This document shows positions 1-8,095 of a DNA stretch of 36,836 nt, one piece after another. The stretch comes from JBBQNJ01 sp038329845 (lineage in GTDB: Bacteria > Planctomycetota > Phycisphaerae > Tepidisphaerales > Tepidisphaeraceae). Below the pieces are notes generated by a model. That model searched no databases. It worked only from the letters and a program-made list of their open reading frames with translations, and was not told the origin of the DNA. How positions within the stretch are numbered: the stretch's first letter is position 1; every line of letters starts with the position of its first letter. The stretch spans positions 1 through 36,836 of the forward strand of contig JBBQNJ010000050.1 of assembly GCA_038329845.1 (NCBI GenBank). The letters run 5' to 3'. Both the position numbers and the translations under genes were made by a program.

Positions 1-2
1 CG

Positions 3-288
3 TTATTGACGTCTGAACCGAGGGCTGGTACGCGCTGGTCGAGTCTGTGGGCGTTGGAACAGGGCCAACCAAAGCAACGGGACCTGCTGAGCCAATGGCC
101 GCTGCCCCGCCCCGCGGACTGGCTGGACCGGGTCAACACCCAATGAGACTGCCGAGGAACTGGAGGCGGTGCGTGTGAGCGTGAAGCGAGGACGGCCCTA
201 CGGTCAGGATGCCTGGCAGCGCCAGACGGCCCGCCTGGTGGGTCTTGAGGCGACCTTCCGGCCGCAAGGTCGGCCACGGAAGCGATCC
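3..288 (+). pseudogene. REP-associated tyrosine transposase (RAYT), frameshifted C-terminal remnant
   Basis: RAYTs are single-strand DNA transposases of the IS200-like Y1/HUH class that mobilise short palindromic REP/REPIN elements. Only the C-terminal part is inside the window. Frame 3 (3-146) reads SLWALEQGQPKQRD and then LLSQWPLPRPADWLDRVN, typical of the region after the catalytic domain, and stops at TGA 144-146. The next frame (about 139-285) carries on with EELEAVRVSVKRGRPYG and the family's closing GLEATFRPQGRPRK. A one-base insertion or two-base deletion near 138-145 therefore breaks the gene. The second frame stays open to 516, but its downstream translation is unlike a RAYT. The catalytic HUH and Tyr residues lie outside the window, so I cannot say whether the upstream part is intact. 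Family recognition is by eye from conserved phrases. Confidence 0.75.
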
Positions 289-340
289 GTCCCGGCGGTT
301 GCCGAGGCCGAAGTGGATGTTCAGGATGGAAACGAGTCTT

Positions 341-376
341 GTCCCTTTTCTTCGCTTAGTCCCTTTTCTTCGCTCA
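341..376 (+). repeat. 18-bp tandem duplication, two copies
   Basis: Positions 341-358 and 359-376 are two adjacent copies of an 18-bp unit starting GTCCCTTTTCTTCGCT, with one mismatch. The pair sits exactly between the RAYT remnant and the AraC remnant and could mark a rearrangement junction. A GTCCC-TTTT core also occurs in the arms of the inverted-repeat element at 30376-30497. Confidence 0.8.
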
Positions 377-377
377 A

Positions 378-527
378 GCCCTGCGCGGCTCCCCGGACGA
401 CAAGCTGCACGTCGTCGCGTTGCGATGCGGCTTCAGCAGCCCCAACTACTTCTGCCGGGTCTTCCGCCAACACCTCGGCGTCACCCCCGCCCAATTCCGC
501 GCCCGCCGCTGGATGATGGGGATTTGA
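378..527 (+). pseudogene. AraC/XylR-type regulator, C-terminal helix-turn-helix fragment
   Basis: Frame 3 reads LHVVALRCGFSSPNYFCRVF and then RQHLGVTPAQFRARRW before TGA at 525-527. This matches the second helix-turn-helix and the signature end of AraC-family regulators (V-A-x-x-CGF-x-S-x-x-YF-x-R-x-F-x-x-x-x-G-x-TP-x-x-R). The effector-binding domain and the first HTH are missing, and no start codon or upstream AraC sequence is seen, so this is a truncated relic. It lies directly after the RAYT remnant, which suggests a transposition or deletion scar. The span 528-613, down to the end of ffh, shows nothing recognisable. Confidence 0.75.
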
Positions 528-613
528 GGGTATCTGGGAGCGGTGAGCGTTCCCGAAGGAATAGCTCCATGCCATTTCCCGGGGCTGCGGAAATCGCGGA
601 AACGTCCGTCCCG

Positions 614-2086
614 TTATTTCCGTCGCTTTTTCTTGTTGCGATCCTTGGGTGCCTGCCAGCCCCCTTTTTTGACCCGCAGGCTCGCACCGCCGGGCATGCC
701 CAGGCTCGAAAGCCGTCCGCTGGCCAGTTCCTTCATCAGTTTCATCTTGCCTCCGATCCCCATGCCCCCCATCGCTTTCATCATGTCGCGGGTGCCCTCG
801 TATTGCTTGATGAATTGGCCGATCTCATTAAGTTCCACCCCCGCGCCGCGGGCGACCCGGCGGCGCCGGCCGGCGTCGAGCTTGTCGGTGTCCTTGCGTT
901 CGCCCGGCGTCATCGAACGGTAAATCGCCTGCATCCGGTCCATATGACCTTCGACTTCGCCGTCACCCATGTTCATTCCCGCGGTGATCTGCTTCATCCC
1001 GGGGATCATCTCCAGCACTTTGCCCATCGGGCCGAGTTTGCGGACCTGCGAAATCTGGGCCATGAAGTCTTCCAAGGTGAACTGGCCCTTGGCCAGCTTC
1101 TCCTGGAGCTGCTGGGCCGACTCCATGTCCATCTTCTGTTGCGCCTGATCGACCAGAGCCAGGATGTCGCCCATGCCGAGAATGCGCTGGGCCATCCCCT
1201 CGGGGCGGAACTCCTCGAGGGCATCGAGCTTTTCTCCGGCACCGATGAACTTCACCGGCTTGCCGGTCACCATCTTGGCGCTGAGCAGCGCCCCGCCGCG
1301 GGTGTCGGAATCGAACTTCGTGAGGATCAGCCCGTCGAGTTCGAGCTGTTCGTTGAATGCCTTGGCGCTGTTGACGGCGTCCTGGCCGCTCATCGAGTCC
1401 AGCACCAGGAAAATCTGGTGGGGCGAAAGCTTGGCGTTGATCTCGCGCAGCTCGCCCATCAGATCATCGTCGATATGAAGCCGTCCGGCGGTGTCGAGGA
1501 TCACCACGTCGCGTCCCTGGAGCTTGGCGGCCTCGATGGCGGCTCGGCAGACGGCCACCGCCGCCCCGGGTGCCACCTGCCCATGGGCCGCGACCTTGCT
1601 GGGATCGAGGTAGACCGGCACTCCCGCCTGCTCGCCGACCACGCGCAACTGCTCGACCGCCGCCGGACGCTGTAAGTCGGCCGCCGCAAGCATCGGATGA
1701 TGTCCCTTGGCCACGAGCATCTTCGCCAGTTTTCCGCAGGTGGTGGTTTTTCCCGCCCCCTGCAAGCCGCACATCATGATGACGGTCGGCCCGGGCTGAA
1801 CGAAGTAGATGCGGGTGTCCACCGGCCCCATCAACTGGACCATCTCGTCATAGACGATCCGCACCATCAGCTCGCCGGGCTTGAGAGTCTTGATCACCTC
1901 CTGGCCCATGGCCTTGGCCAGAACGTCATCGCTGAACTTCTGGACGACTTCGTAGTTCACGTCCGCCTCGAGCAGCGCCGTGCGGATTTCCCGCATCGCC
2001 TCGCGGACGTTTTCCTCGGAAATGCGTCCGCGCCCGGAAAGACCGCGAATTACGGTATCCAATCGACCTGTCAGTGCATCAAACAT
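614..2086 (-). CDS. ffh: Signal recognition particle protein Ffh (SRP54), GTPase
   Basis: Ffh binds SRP RNA and signal sequences of nascent membrane and secreted proteins, and delivers ribosomes to FtsY at the inner membrane. The 490-residue protein has the usual length and layout. The N domain is about 1-95. The NG GTPase domain carries the P-loop GLQGAGKTT (107-115), DLQRP (137-141), DTAGR (198-202), TKFD (256-259) and GAGEKLDALEEF (282-293). The Met-rich M domain begins about residue 315. The RNA-binding stretch reads AGRRRRVARGAGVELNEI (405-422), where GAG replaces the more common GSG. The C-terminus is strongly basic (KDRNKKKRRK). The ATG at 2086 has an AGGGA ribosome site 6 nt upstream and a plausible promoter at 2119-2147. 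It appears to be transcribed alone. Confidence 0.97.
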   Translation of the reverse strand: MFDALTGRLDTVIRGLSGRGRISEENVREAMREIRTALLEADVNYEVVQKFSDDVLAKAMGQEVIKTLKPGELMVRIVYDEMVQLMGPVDTRIYFVQPGPTVIMMCGLQGAGKTTTCGKLAKMLVAKGHHPMLAAADLQRPAAVEQLRVVGEQAGVPVYLDPSKVAAHGQVAPGAAVAVCRAAIEAAKLQGRDVVILDTAGRLHIDDDLMGELREINAKLSPHQIFLVLDSMSGQDAVNSAKAFNEQLELDGLILTKFDSDTRGGALLSAKMVTGKPVKFIGAGEKLDALEEFRPEGMAQRILGMGDILALVDQAQQKMDMESAQQLQEKLAKGQFTLEDFMAQISQVRKLGPMGKVLEMIPGMKQITAGMNMGDGEVEGHMDRMQAIYRSMTPGERKDTDKLDAGRRRRVARGAGVELNEIGQFIKQYEGTRDMMKAMGGMGIGGKMKLMKELASGRLSSLGMPGGASLRVKKGGWQAPKDRNKKKRRK

Positions 2087-2118
2087 CGCTCATCCCTTGC
2101 TGGCTGAAGAATCGCCTG

Positions 2119-2147
2119 ATTATGCGAAAAAATCGCCCGCTTGGGAA
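2119..2147 (-). promoter_or_regulatory. Predicted sigma70-type promoter for ffh
   Basis: On the minus strand a -35 TTCCCA (2142-2147) and a -10 CATAAT (2119-2124) are separated by 17 nt, which puts the transcript start near 2112, about 26 nt before the ffh ATG. The -10 matches five of six consensus bases and the -35 four of six. The rest of 2087-2300 shows nothing else. Confidence 0.45.
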
Positions 2148-2300
2148 TCACGCCGGCGCACCGGAGTCGCGGCACCGATTCGTGGACGCGGCCAGAGTGC
2201 GAAAGACGTGAGATCGCCGATGCCAGATCGATCGACGGGCAAGCCGAACGACCCGGGCGCTATTCTCGAATGGGTTGGGCCTGGGATCAAAGGCTGAAGG

Positions 2301-3611
2301 TCAATATCCCCCGCCGGAGCCGGCTGGGGCGGGAGCATCGTGGTCATGGTCCAGGGCATTCGGGTCGGCGATGGCGCAGCCCAGAAGGCCATTACCGGTC
2401 GAGGCAATCATTCGAGCGGCGTAGTCGCCGGCCTGACGGCGCGCTTCGGGCGGCTGCGTCGCGGCGCACGGCGTTCGGAACTTCGGCTGGGCGAAGGGAA
2501 GATGCGTGTCGCCGCGAGCGAGGATGTGCGACCCGTTGGTCATCCGCGTGATCGGATCGACGGCGCCGGCGGGTGCGAGCGCCGCCGGCTCGCGCTGCGC
2601 AGTCGCCTCTGCGCTCCGGGCCGCCGATTCTCCGCGGGCGGCGCGCTCGGCGTCGGCTTTCACCATGAACGAGCCGTAACCCGATCCGCTGGTCAACACC
2701 GGCAGCTTGGCGCCGGTGTCGGCGCCCCATTGGGTGAAACTGCGGGCGTTGCAATAATGGCTGACAAAGCTGCGCCGGAAGCGATCGCTCGTCCAGTTCT
2801 TCTTGCTGCGATGCAGGACGTGTCCGTTGAAGAACACCACATCCCCAGGCTCGGCACAGACCAGCACCTGATCGTATCGATCGGCGACTTTTGTCAGCGC
2901 GTTATTCGCATCATCAGGATCGCTCACCCCTTTGACATAGCGGATATCCCCCACGAGTTTGTCGCCGAATCCGTAACTGACTTCCGGGCACGGCGGGTAG
3001 ACCGGCTCGTGGCCCGACCCCTTGGCGAACCACATCGCCCCGTTCTGCTCATCGCATGGGTCGATGGCGATCCATGCCCCGCAAAGCGTGTCGGGATGGG
3101 TGGGGATGTAATAGCTGTCCTGGTGCCATCCCTGGCCGGGTTTGCCCGGAGGCTTGAGAAACAGCATCGTCTGAAGCGCCAACACATCCGGTCCGATCAG
3201 CACCTCCAGCACATCAAGGACGCGCGGATGCAGCAGGTATCGCTCATGCAGCTCGAGCTTGCGATGCAGCATGTGGATTCTGAGGAAAAACTGCGCCTTT
3301 TCCGTCGGCGAAAGATGCACCGGCGGCGACTCGAGATCCTGCACCGTCACCCCCCCGTCGCGCTGGAGATCCCGCTCGGCCATGAGACGGCCCTGCTGCT
3401 CGGGCAGACGCCCCTGCATCAGGTCTTCGGTGTGCTGCTTCAATTCGGCGATCTGCTCCGGTGAAACCAGCCCCCGCACTACCAAAAATCCATCCCGTTT
3501 GAAACGGGCGTATTGATCCACCGAAACCAGCGTCCGGTCAGACCCCGTCTGCGCCGGATTGATTGCGGGTTCGGCAGCCGCATTGGAAATAGGATTCAGC
3601 ACCAAGGTCAT
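2301..3611 (-). CDS. Phytanoyl-CoA dioxygenase (PhyH) family Fe(II)/2-oxoglutarate oxygenase
   Basis: PhyH-family proteins are non-haem iron oxygenases that hydroxylate small-molecule substrates using O2 and 2-oxoglutarate; the substrate here is not predictable. The 436-residue protein has the iron facial triad: H163-x-D165 in GWHQDSYYIP and the distal H267 in GHVLHRS. An Arg suited to the 2-oxoglutarate carboxylate lies in RFRRSFVSHY (277-286). The opening DQYARFKRDGFLVVRGLVS (32-50) is typical of the family. Residues from about 320 form an Ala/Pro/Arg-rich extension not expected in PhyH proteins of roughly 280-300 residues; it may be disordered, and its end is Gly-rich. No signal peptide is evident, so a cytoplasmic location is likely. 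The ATG at 3611 has GGAG upstream. It is a single gene with its own promoter-operator (3651-3680). Confidence 0.88.
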   Translation of the reverse strand: MTLVLNPISNAAAEPAINPAQTGSDRTLVSVDQYARFKRDGFLVVRGLVSPEQIAELKQHTEDLMQGRLPEQQGRLMAERDLQRDGGVTVQDLESPPVHLSPTEKAQFFLRIHMLHRKLELHERYLLHPRVLDVLEVLIGPDVLALQTMLFLKPPGKPGQGWHQDSYYIPTHPDTLCGAWIAIDPCDEQNGAMWFAKGSGHEPVYPPCPEVSYGFGDKLVGDIRYVKGVSDPDDANNALTKVADRYDQVLVCAEPGDVVFFNGHVLHRSKKNWTSDRFRRSFVSHYCNARSFTQWGADTGAKLPVLTSGSGYGSFMVKADAERAARGESAARSAEATAQREPAALAPAGAVDPITRMTNGSHILARGDTHLPFAQPKFRTPCAATQPPEARRQAGDYAARMIASTGNGLLGCAIADPNALDHDHDAPAPAGSGGGY

Positions 3612-3650
3612 GGATTCTCCAGAGGGAATTCAGGTGAATAGACGCCGCAA

Positions 3651-3680
3651 AGTATATGCAGGTCTCACATCGCATGTGAA
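3651..3680 (-). promoter_or_regulatory. Promoter with overlapping palindromic operator, upstream of the PhyH gene
   Basis: On the minus strand -35 TTCACA (3675-3680) and -10 TATACT (3651-3656) are 18 nt apart, each with one mismatch from consensus. The start would be near 3643, about 30 nt before the ATG. A perfect 6-bp inverted repeat, TCACAT-CGC-ATGTGA, lies at 3665-3679. It covers most of the -35 box and half the spacer, where a repressor dimer would block polymerase. The protein that binds is unknown. The rest of 3612-3850 shows nothing further. Confidence 0.6.
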
Positions 3681-3850
3681 GTGTGCGAATTGCAAAATCT
3701 CAAACGCAAAGCAAAAATGCACCCCGGCCCCCGCCCGCGCCTCCACAGCCGCCCCTTGAGGACGCTTTGGAGACGCTCGTTCGCGGCCTCAAGTCCCAAA
3801 TGCCCGAGCGAGGGTGGAATCGACATGCATGAGCGCTGCTGCTGTCTTGC

Positions 3851-6800
3851 TCATCCTTCCGACGCGACTCGTTTCACCGCCTCGGACAAACTCTTGAGCT
3901 TCTCTTGCAGCTCCGGCGACAGCGGCTGGCTAAGCTGCGACTGGCGCCGGCGAATCTCGTCGAGTTGCAGGATCGCCGCATCCCGCTGATTGGCCCGGAC
4001 GAACGCATCGGCGAGCATGATGCGCGACTCGATGGCGTTGGGCGACAGATTCAGCGCCTCGGTGTAGCTCTTGATCGCGCTGTCCCAGTCGCCCAGCGCG
4101 CCACACGCCTGACCCAGCGTGTCATGGAACGTGGCGATGTTGGGCTTGAGCGAAACCGCCTTGGAAGCCATGTCCCGCGCCTCGGTGAGCTTCTGCTTCG
4201 CCGCGCCGCCCTTGGCCTGGGTCATCAAGATCATCGCCAGGTTATTCAGAGCGATGGGGTTGTCCGGCGTCAGCGCGATCGCCCGCCGATACGCCTGCTC
4301 GGCGTCGTCCAGCCGTTTCATCTGCTCGAACGTCTGGGCCAGGTAGATCATCGCCTCCATGCGCAGCGGCACCGGTGCCGACTCGATCTCCGATGCCCGC
4401 GCCAGCGCCGACCGGGCCGTCTCGAGCATCTTCTGATCCTTCAGTTTTCCCCCCAGCTCGAACCACGCCCGGCCCAGCACGACCAACTCATCGGCGGCGT
4501 CGGGCTTGACCAGAGGCTGCGCCTGCTCGAGCCACGCCTCGGCCGTCTTGGCGTCGAGCTGTCCTCCCACCGCGGTCTGCATCCACATGATCCGCCACTG
4601 CGACCCGCGAGTCAGCAACGGCGTCAGCAGACTGCGCGCTTCGGCTGCGCGACCGCTCTCGATCATCAACCGAGCGTAGACATTGATCACCGTGACATGG
4701 TTGTCCGGATCGGTCTTGGCCTGCTCGAGATAGGGTTGAAGCTGGGCCGCAGCGCCCTTGAGATCGCCGTTGCGGGCCAGGGCTTCGGTCACGACCAGGT
4801 CGGCCTCGAGCGGAGCATCGAGCGTTAGTTGCCGCCAACGCCGGGCCGCGGCGAGCATCGCGTCGTAGTTGCCGGTACGGGCATACAGTCCCGCCGCCAA
4901 TTTCGACGGGTCGGGACTGGTCGGAAACAATTCGGTCATGCGCGACGCCAGGCTGGTCGCCTCGGCCATGCGCCCCTGCGACACGTAGGCACGCACGAGC
5001 AGGCTTTGCAGCGGCATGAATTGCGGATTCGATTCGGCCACGCGCTTGAGCCGCTCGGTGGTGTCCCGCGCCGACTCCTTGCTGTCCCGCGCCTGCTTGA
5101 GCGCCTGCAAGGTCTCGACCGCCGCCGAATTGCGAGGATCCTTGGCCAGCACGTCGATCAACGGCTGAATGTCCGCGTCGGCTTCGGTCATCGACACCTG
5201 GACCTTCAGCGCCTCCAGTTCGTTATTGCCCGGTGCCCGCAACAGCCCCTGGTCGATCGCCGCCGCCGCCCGGTCCCGCTGCTTGTCGCGAAGATAAAAC
5301 CCCGCCAAGGCCCGCCAGGTCGCCGGGTCGTCCGGCGACGCGACCGTCGCGGCGAGATAATGTTTTTCGGCCTGTTGCTTGCTCCCGTCGCGCTCTTCAT
5401 AGCCCGCCATGAGCAACTGCTTCTCGGCCGCCGGCAGCTTCAGCTCGTCCAGGCGGGCGAGCGCCTTTTTCGCCTTGTCCGGCTTACCCATCGAGACATA
5501 GAACTGCGCCGCCGAGGTCAACTGTATGCTGTTGACCACCGGGCGCGACATCATCCGGTCGTACTCGGTCTCGGCCTGATCGGCCCGGCCCAGCCGGCGC
5601 ATCAGCTCGGCCCGCAGCAGCTCCGTTGCCGCATCGGGCGCTTCCATGGGCTTAAGAATGTTCAGGGCCTGTTCGAACCGGCCCATCTGCGTGAAAAATC
5701 CCGCCGAGCGCCGGCGCAGCTCCGGCGTAAGATTCGGCGAAGCGGTCAACTGCTCGAGATACTTCTGCGCATCGCCGAACTGCCCTTCCTGCACCTCCAT
5801 CGCCACCAACTCGAGCGTGGTTCGCGGATCGTGGGTCTCCTCGACCGCCGCCTTGAGATGGTCGATGGCATTGGCCGTCGATCCCAGGTTGCGCAGGGCC
5901 TGCGCCAGCAGCAGCCGGGCCTTGGTGTTCTTAGGACTCACCCGCACCAGGTCCATCAAGACGGTCACGGCCTCGGTCGAATCCTTCTGGACGTCGGGGC
6001 TGTGAATCAGCCAGCGCGCCTTGCCCAGCCGCCAATCCTGGCCTTCGTCTCCGGTCAGGTCGCGGATGCGCTGCCAGACCTGACGATGATATTCCCGATC
6101 TTTAACCAGCGACGGCGCCTCATTCAGGGCTTTTTGTACCTCTAGATCGCGCGGATGGGCTTCGCCCAGCGCCACCCAGGTGTCGTGCGCCGAAGGGTCC
6201 TCGCTCAGCTCCTTATAGAGCGCGACCATCATCTGCCAGGCGACCGATCCCGGTGCCTTCGAGGCGTACGTTTGCAGCAGCTTCATCCCGTCGGCGGTCT
6301 TGCCCGCGGCGTTCAGGTCCTGCGCTTTCTGGAAAGCCAGCCGGGGCGTCAGCCCATGCTTTTCGGCGCTCCAGTTGAGAATCTCGTCCTCCATCCCCAG
6401 CTTTTCCACCTTGCTCACCGCCACCAGCCGCGCCGCCAGTTCCGGACCGGGCGGACGCTGGGCATTATTCAGCGACTGGCGAATCAATGCCTTGGCCGCC
6501 TCGGGACTTCCTATTTTTGCCTTGATCTGCACCAATAACGGCAACGACTCAGGCTCGTTGGGGATCGCTTTTTGAATTTCCTCGGTCAGCGACTCGATTT
6601 TTCGCGCCTCGTCCTCGCGGGCTCGGCGCTGCTCGGCCGTCACCGGCGCCGGCGCCGCTTGTAGGCTCGCCCATTTCGCCACCGCGTACGCCACCGCCGC
6701 CGACACGCTCTTGGGCGCGGCCCGGAAGACCTCTTCGGCCTCCTTCAGGGCCACATCGGCCCGACCCATTTGCGTCAGGAGCCGCACCCGCGCGATCCTC

Positions 6801-8095
6801 GGCTGCGTCCAGGTCGGCGACAACTGGACCCCGCGGCCCCAGGCATCCAGCGCCAATTCCGATTCGTTGAGCGAGGCGTAACGATCGCCCAGCATCGACC
6901 AGATGATCGGGTTGTTGCGGTCCCGCGACAACGCCGCCTGAAACCGCCCGATCGCCTGCTTGGCTGACAGGGTCCGATCGAAGCGCGCCTTCAGGGCCGT
7001 TCCCCACGCCCGCGCCGATTCATCGCTTTTTCGAGACTCCAGCGCATCGGCGATCGGGGCGGCCTCATCCGCCTTGTCCAGTTGCTCCAGCGACAACGCC
7101 TTGAGCGCCAGCAGATGCGCATCCGCCTTCGGATCTCCCGCCTTCACGTCCGAAAGCCGCTGCACCACTTCGGCAAACCGCCCGCCCTGCCAAAGGCGCT
7201 GACAGAGCATCGCCAGCAGCTTGGGCGCATCGGCCCGCTCGGCGACGGCGTTCTTGAGGACCTTTTCCGAGTCCTCGTATCGCCCGCGCAGGTCGAACAG
7301 TTCGGTCAGACGGGAAACCACCACCGGATCGGTCGGGTTTCTCGATGCGGCCTTTGCCATCCATTCATCGGCCTTGGTCACCTGCGCCGGATCCCCTTCC
7401 ATCTGGTAGGCGTAGATGTATGCGTACGCCGTAAGCACCTCGAACCGGGGATCATCCGGATGCGCCGCCCGCTGCTGCTCGGCACGCTCAATCGCCGCTG
7501 ACGCCGGCTTTTTCGATTGCAGCATCGCCGCGAAAGTCATGCGCTGGCCGTCCAAATCAAGCGGATCCTGCGCGTTCCACTGCTGGCAGACTTTCAGCGC
7601 CTCCTCCGGTTTTTTCAGCCGAAGCAGCGCCGTCGCCTTGGCCTTCAGGGCCACGACATCCTTGGGGTCTTTCTCCAGCAATTGATCGGCAAGCGCGACG
7701 GCTTCGGCGTTGTAGTCCAGCGCTCCGTAGGTCTCCAGCAACAGCCGTTGCACTTCGGTATCCCGCGGCTTCATGGCGAGATATCGCTTGTAGACCGCCA
7801 GTGATTCGGTGAGGTGTTTGCCGCTGGGATCCTCCAGCGCCGCCCGCGCCTTGCCGTACATCAACAGCGCTTCGGCGTCGTTGTCGCGCTTGGTGATGTA
7901 CTTGCCCAACTGGTCCAGCGCCGCCGGCCAGTCGCCGCGTTCGTAGGCGGCGACCCCGCTGGTCCGGTTGGCCTGGATCTTCACCTGGAGCTGCTGGTCG
8001 AGATACCAATACAGCGCCCCGGCGCCGACGCCCAGCGCCAGCAGAATCGTCACGGCCAGGATCAGTCGTCGCTTGGTCTTCGGTCTCATGCTCAT
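3851..8095 (-). CDS. Large membrane-anchored TPR protein of the exosortase/polysaccharide operon (PrsT-like)
   Basis: This 1414-residue protein has a short basic N-terminus, one membrane segment (about 12-32) and then almost continuous tetratricopeptide-like helical repeats to the C-terminus. Clear units include DNPIALNNLAMILMTQAKGG, and WDSAIKSYTEALNLSPNAIE close to the end. The topology implies an N-in anchor with a long periplasmic solenoid that binds partner proteins. Large TPR proteins, such as PrsT, are known members of exosortase/PEP-CTERM polysaccharide loci, and this gene is the last of such an operon. Its ATG at 8095 overlaps the sugar-transferase stop by 4 nt (ATGA), indicating translational coupling. 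A role as assembly scaffold for polymer secretion is inferred. No catalytic motif is seen. The assignment to PrsT rests on context and architecture only. Confidence 0.88.
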   Translation of the reverse strand: MSMRPKTKRRLILAVTILLALGVGAGALYWYLDQQLQVKIQANRTSGVAAYERGDWPAALDQLGKYITKRDNDAEALLMYGKARAALEDPSGKHLTESLAVYKRYLAMKPRDTEVQRLLLETYGALDYNAEAVALADQLLEKDPKDVVALKAKATALLRLKKPEEALKVCQQWNAQDPLDLDGQRMTFAAMLQSKKPASAAIERAEQQRAAHPDDPRFEVLTAYAYIYAYQMEGDPAQVTKADEWMAKAASRNPTDPVVVSRLTELFDLRGRYEDSEKVLKNAVAERADAPKLLAMLCQRLWQGGRFAEVVQRLSDVKAGDPKADAHLLALKALSLEQLDKADEAAPIADALESRKSDESARAWGTALKARFDRTLSAKQAIGRFQAALSRDRNNPIIWSMLGDRYASLNESELALDAWGRGVQLSPTWTQPRIARVRLLTQMGRADVALKEAEEVFRAAPKSVSAAVAYAVAKWASLQAAPAPVTAEQRRAREDEARKIESLTEEIQKAIPNEPESLPLLVQIKAKIGSPEAAKALIRQSLNNAQRPPGPELAARLVAVSKVEKLGMEDEILNWSAEKHGLTPRLAFQKAQDLNAAGKTADGMKLLQTYASKAPGSVAWQMMVALYKELSEDPSAHDTWVALGEAHPRDLEVQKALNEAPSLVKDREYHRQVWQRIRDLTGDEGQDWRLGKARWLIHSPDVQKDSTEAVTVLMDLVRVSPKNTKARLLLAQALRNLGSTANAIDHLKAAVEETHDPRTTLELVAMEVQEGQFGDAQKYLEQLTASPNLTPELRRRSAGFFTQMGRFEQALNILKPMEAPDAATELLRAELMRRLGRADQAETEYDRMMSRPVVNSIQLTSAAQFYVSMGKPDKAKKALARLDELKLPAAEKQLLMAGYEERDGSKQQAEKHYLAATVASPDDPATWRALAGFYLRDKQRDRAAAAIDQGLLRAPGNNELEALKVQVSMTEADADIQPLIDVLAKDPRNSAAVETLQALKQARDSKESARDTTERLKRVAESNPQFMPLQSLLVRAYVSQGRMAEATSLASRMTELFPTSPDPSKLAAGLYARTGNYDAMLAAARRWRQLTLDAPLEADLVVTEALARNGDLKGAAAQLQPYLEQAKTDPDNHVTVINVYARLMIESGRAAEARSLLTPLLTRGSQWRIMWMQTAVGGQLDAKTAEAWLEQAQPLVKPDAADELVVLGRAWFELGGKLKDQKMLETARSALARASEIESAPVPLRMEAMIYLAQTFEQMKRLDDAEQAYRRAIALTPDNPIALNNLAMILMTQAKGGAAKQKLTEARDMASKAVSLKPNIATFHDTLGQACGALGDWDSAIKSYTEALNLSPNAIESRIMLADAFVRANQRDAAILQLDEIRRRQSQLSQPLSPELQEKLKSLSEAVKRVASEG

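Noticed and set aside
209..1675. Long 488-codon open frame on the plus strand opposite ffh.
   Set aside because: It is antisense to a clearly conserved ffh and its translation is rich in His/Arg/Leu, as expected for a shadow frame in GC-rich DNA.
2340..3464. 374-codon plus-strand frame opposite the PhyH gene.
   Set aside because: It is antisense to a gene with intact catalytic motifs and a promoter, and shows no recognisable domain.
4829..6145. 438-codon plus-strand frame inside the TPR gene.
   Set aside because: It is a shadow of codon bias on the opposite strand, Arg/Gln/His-rich, with no start context.
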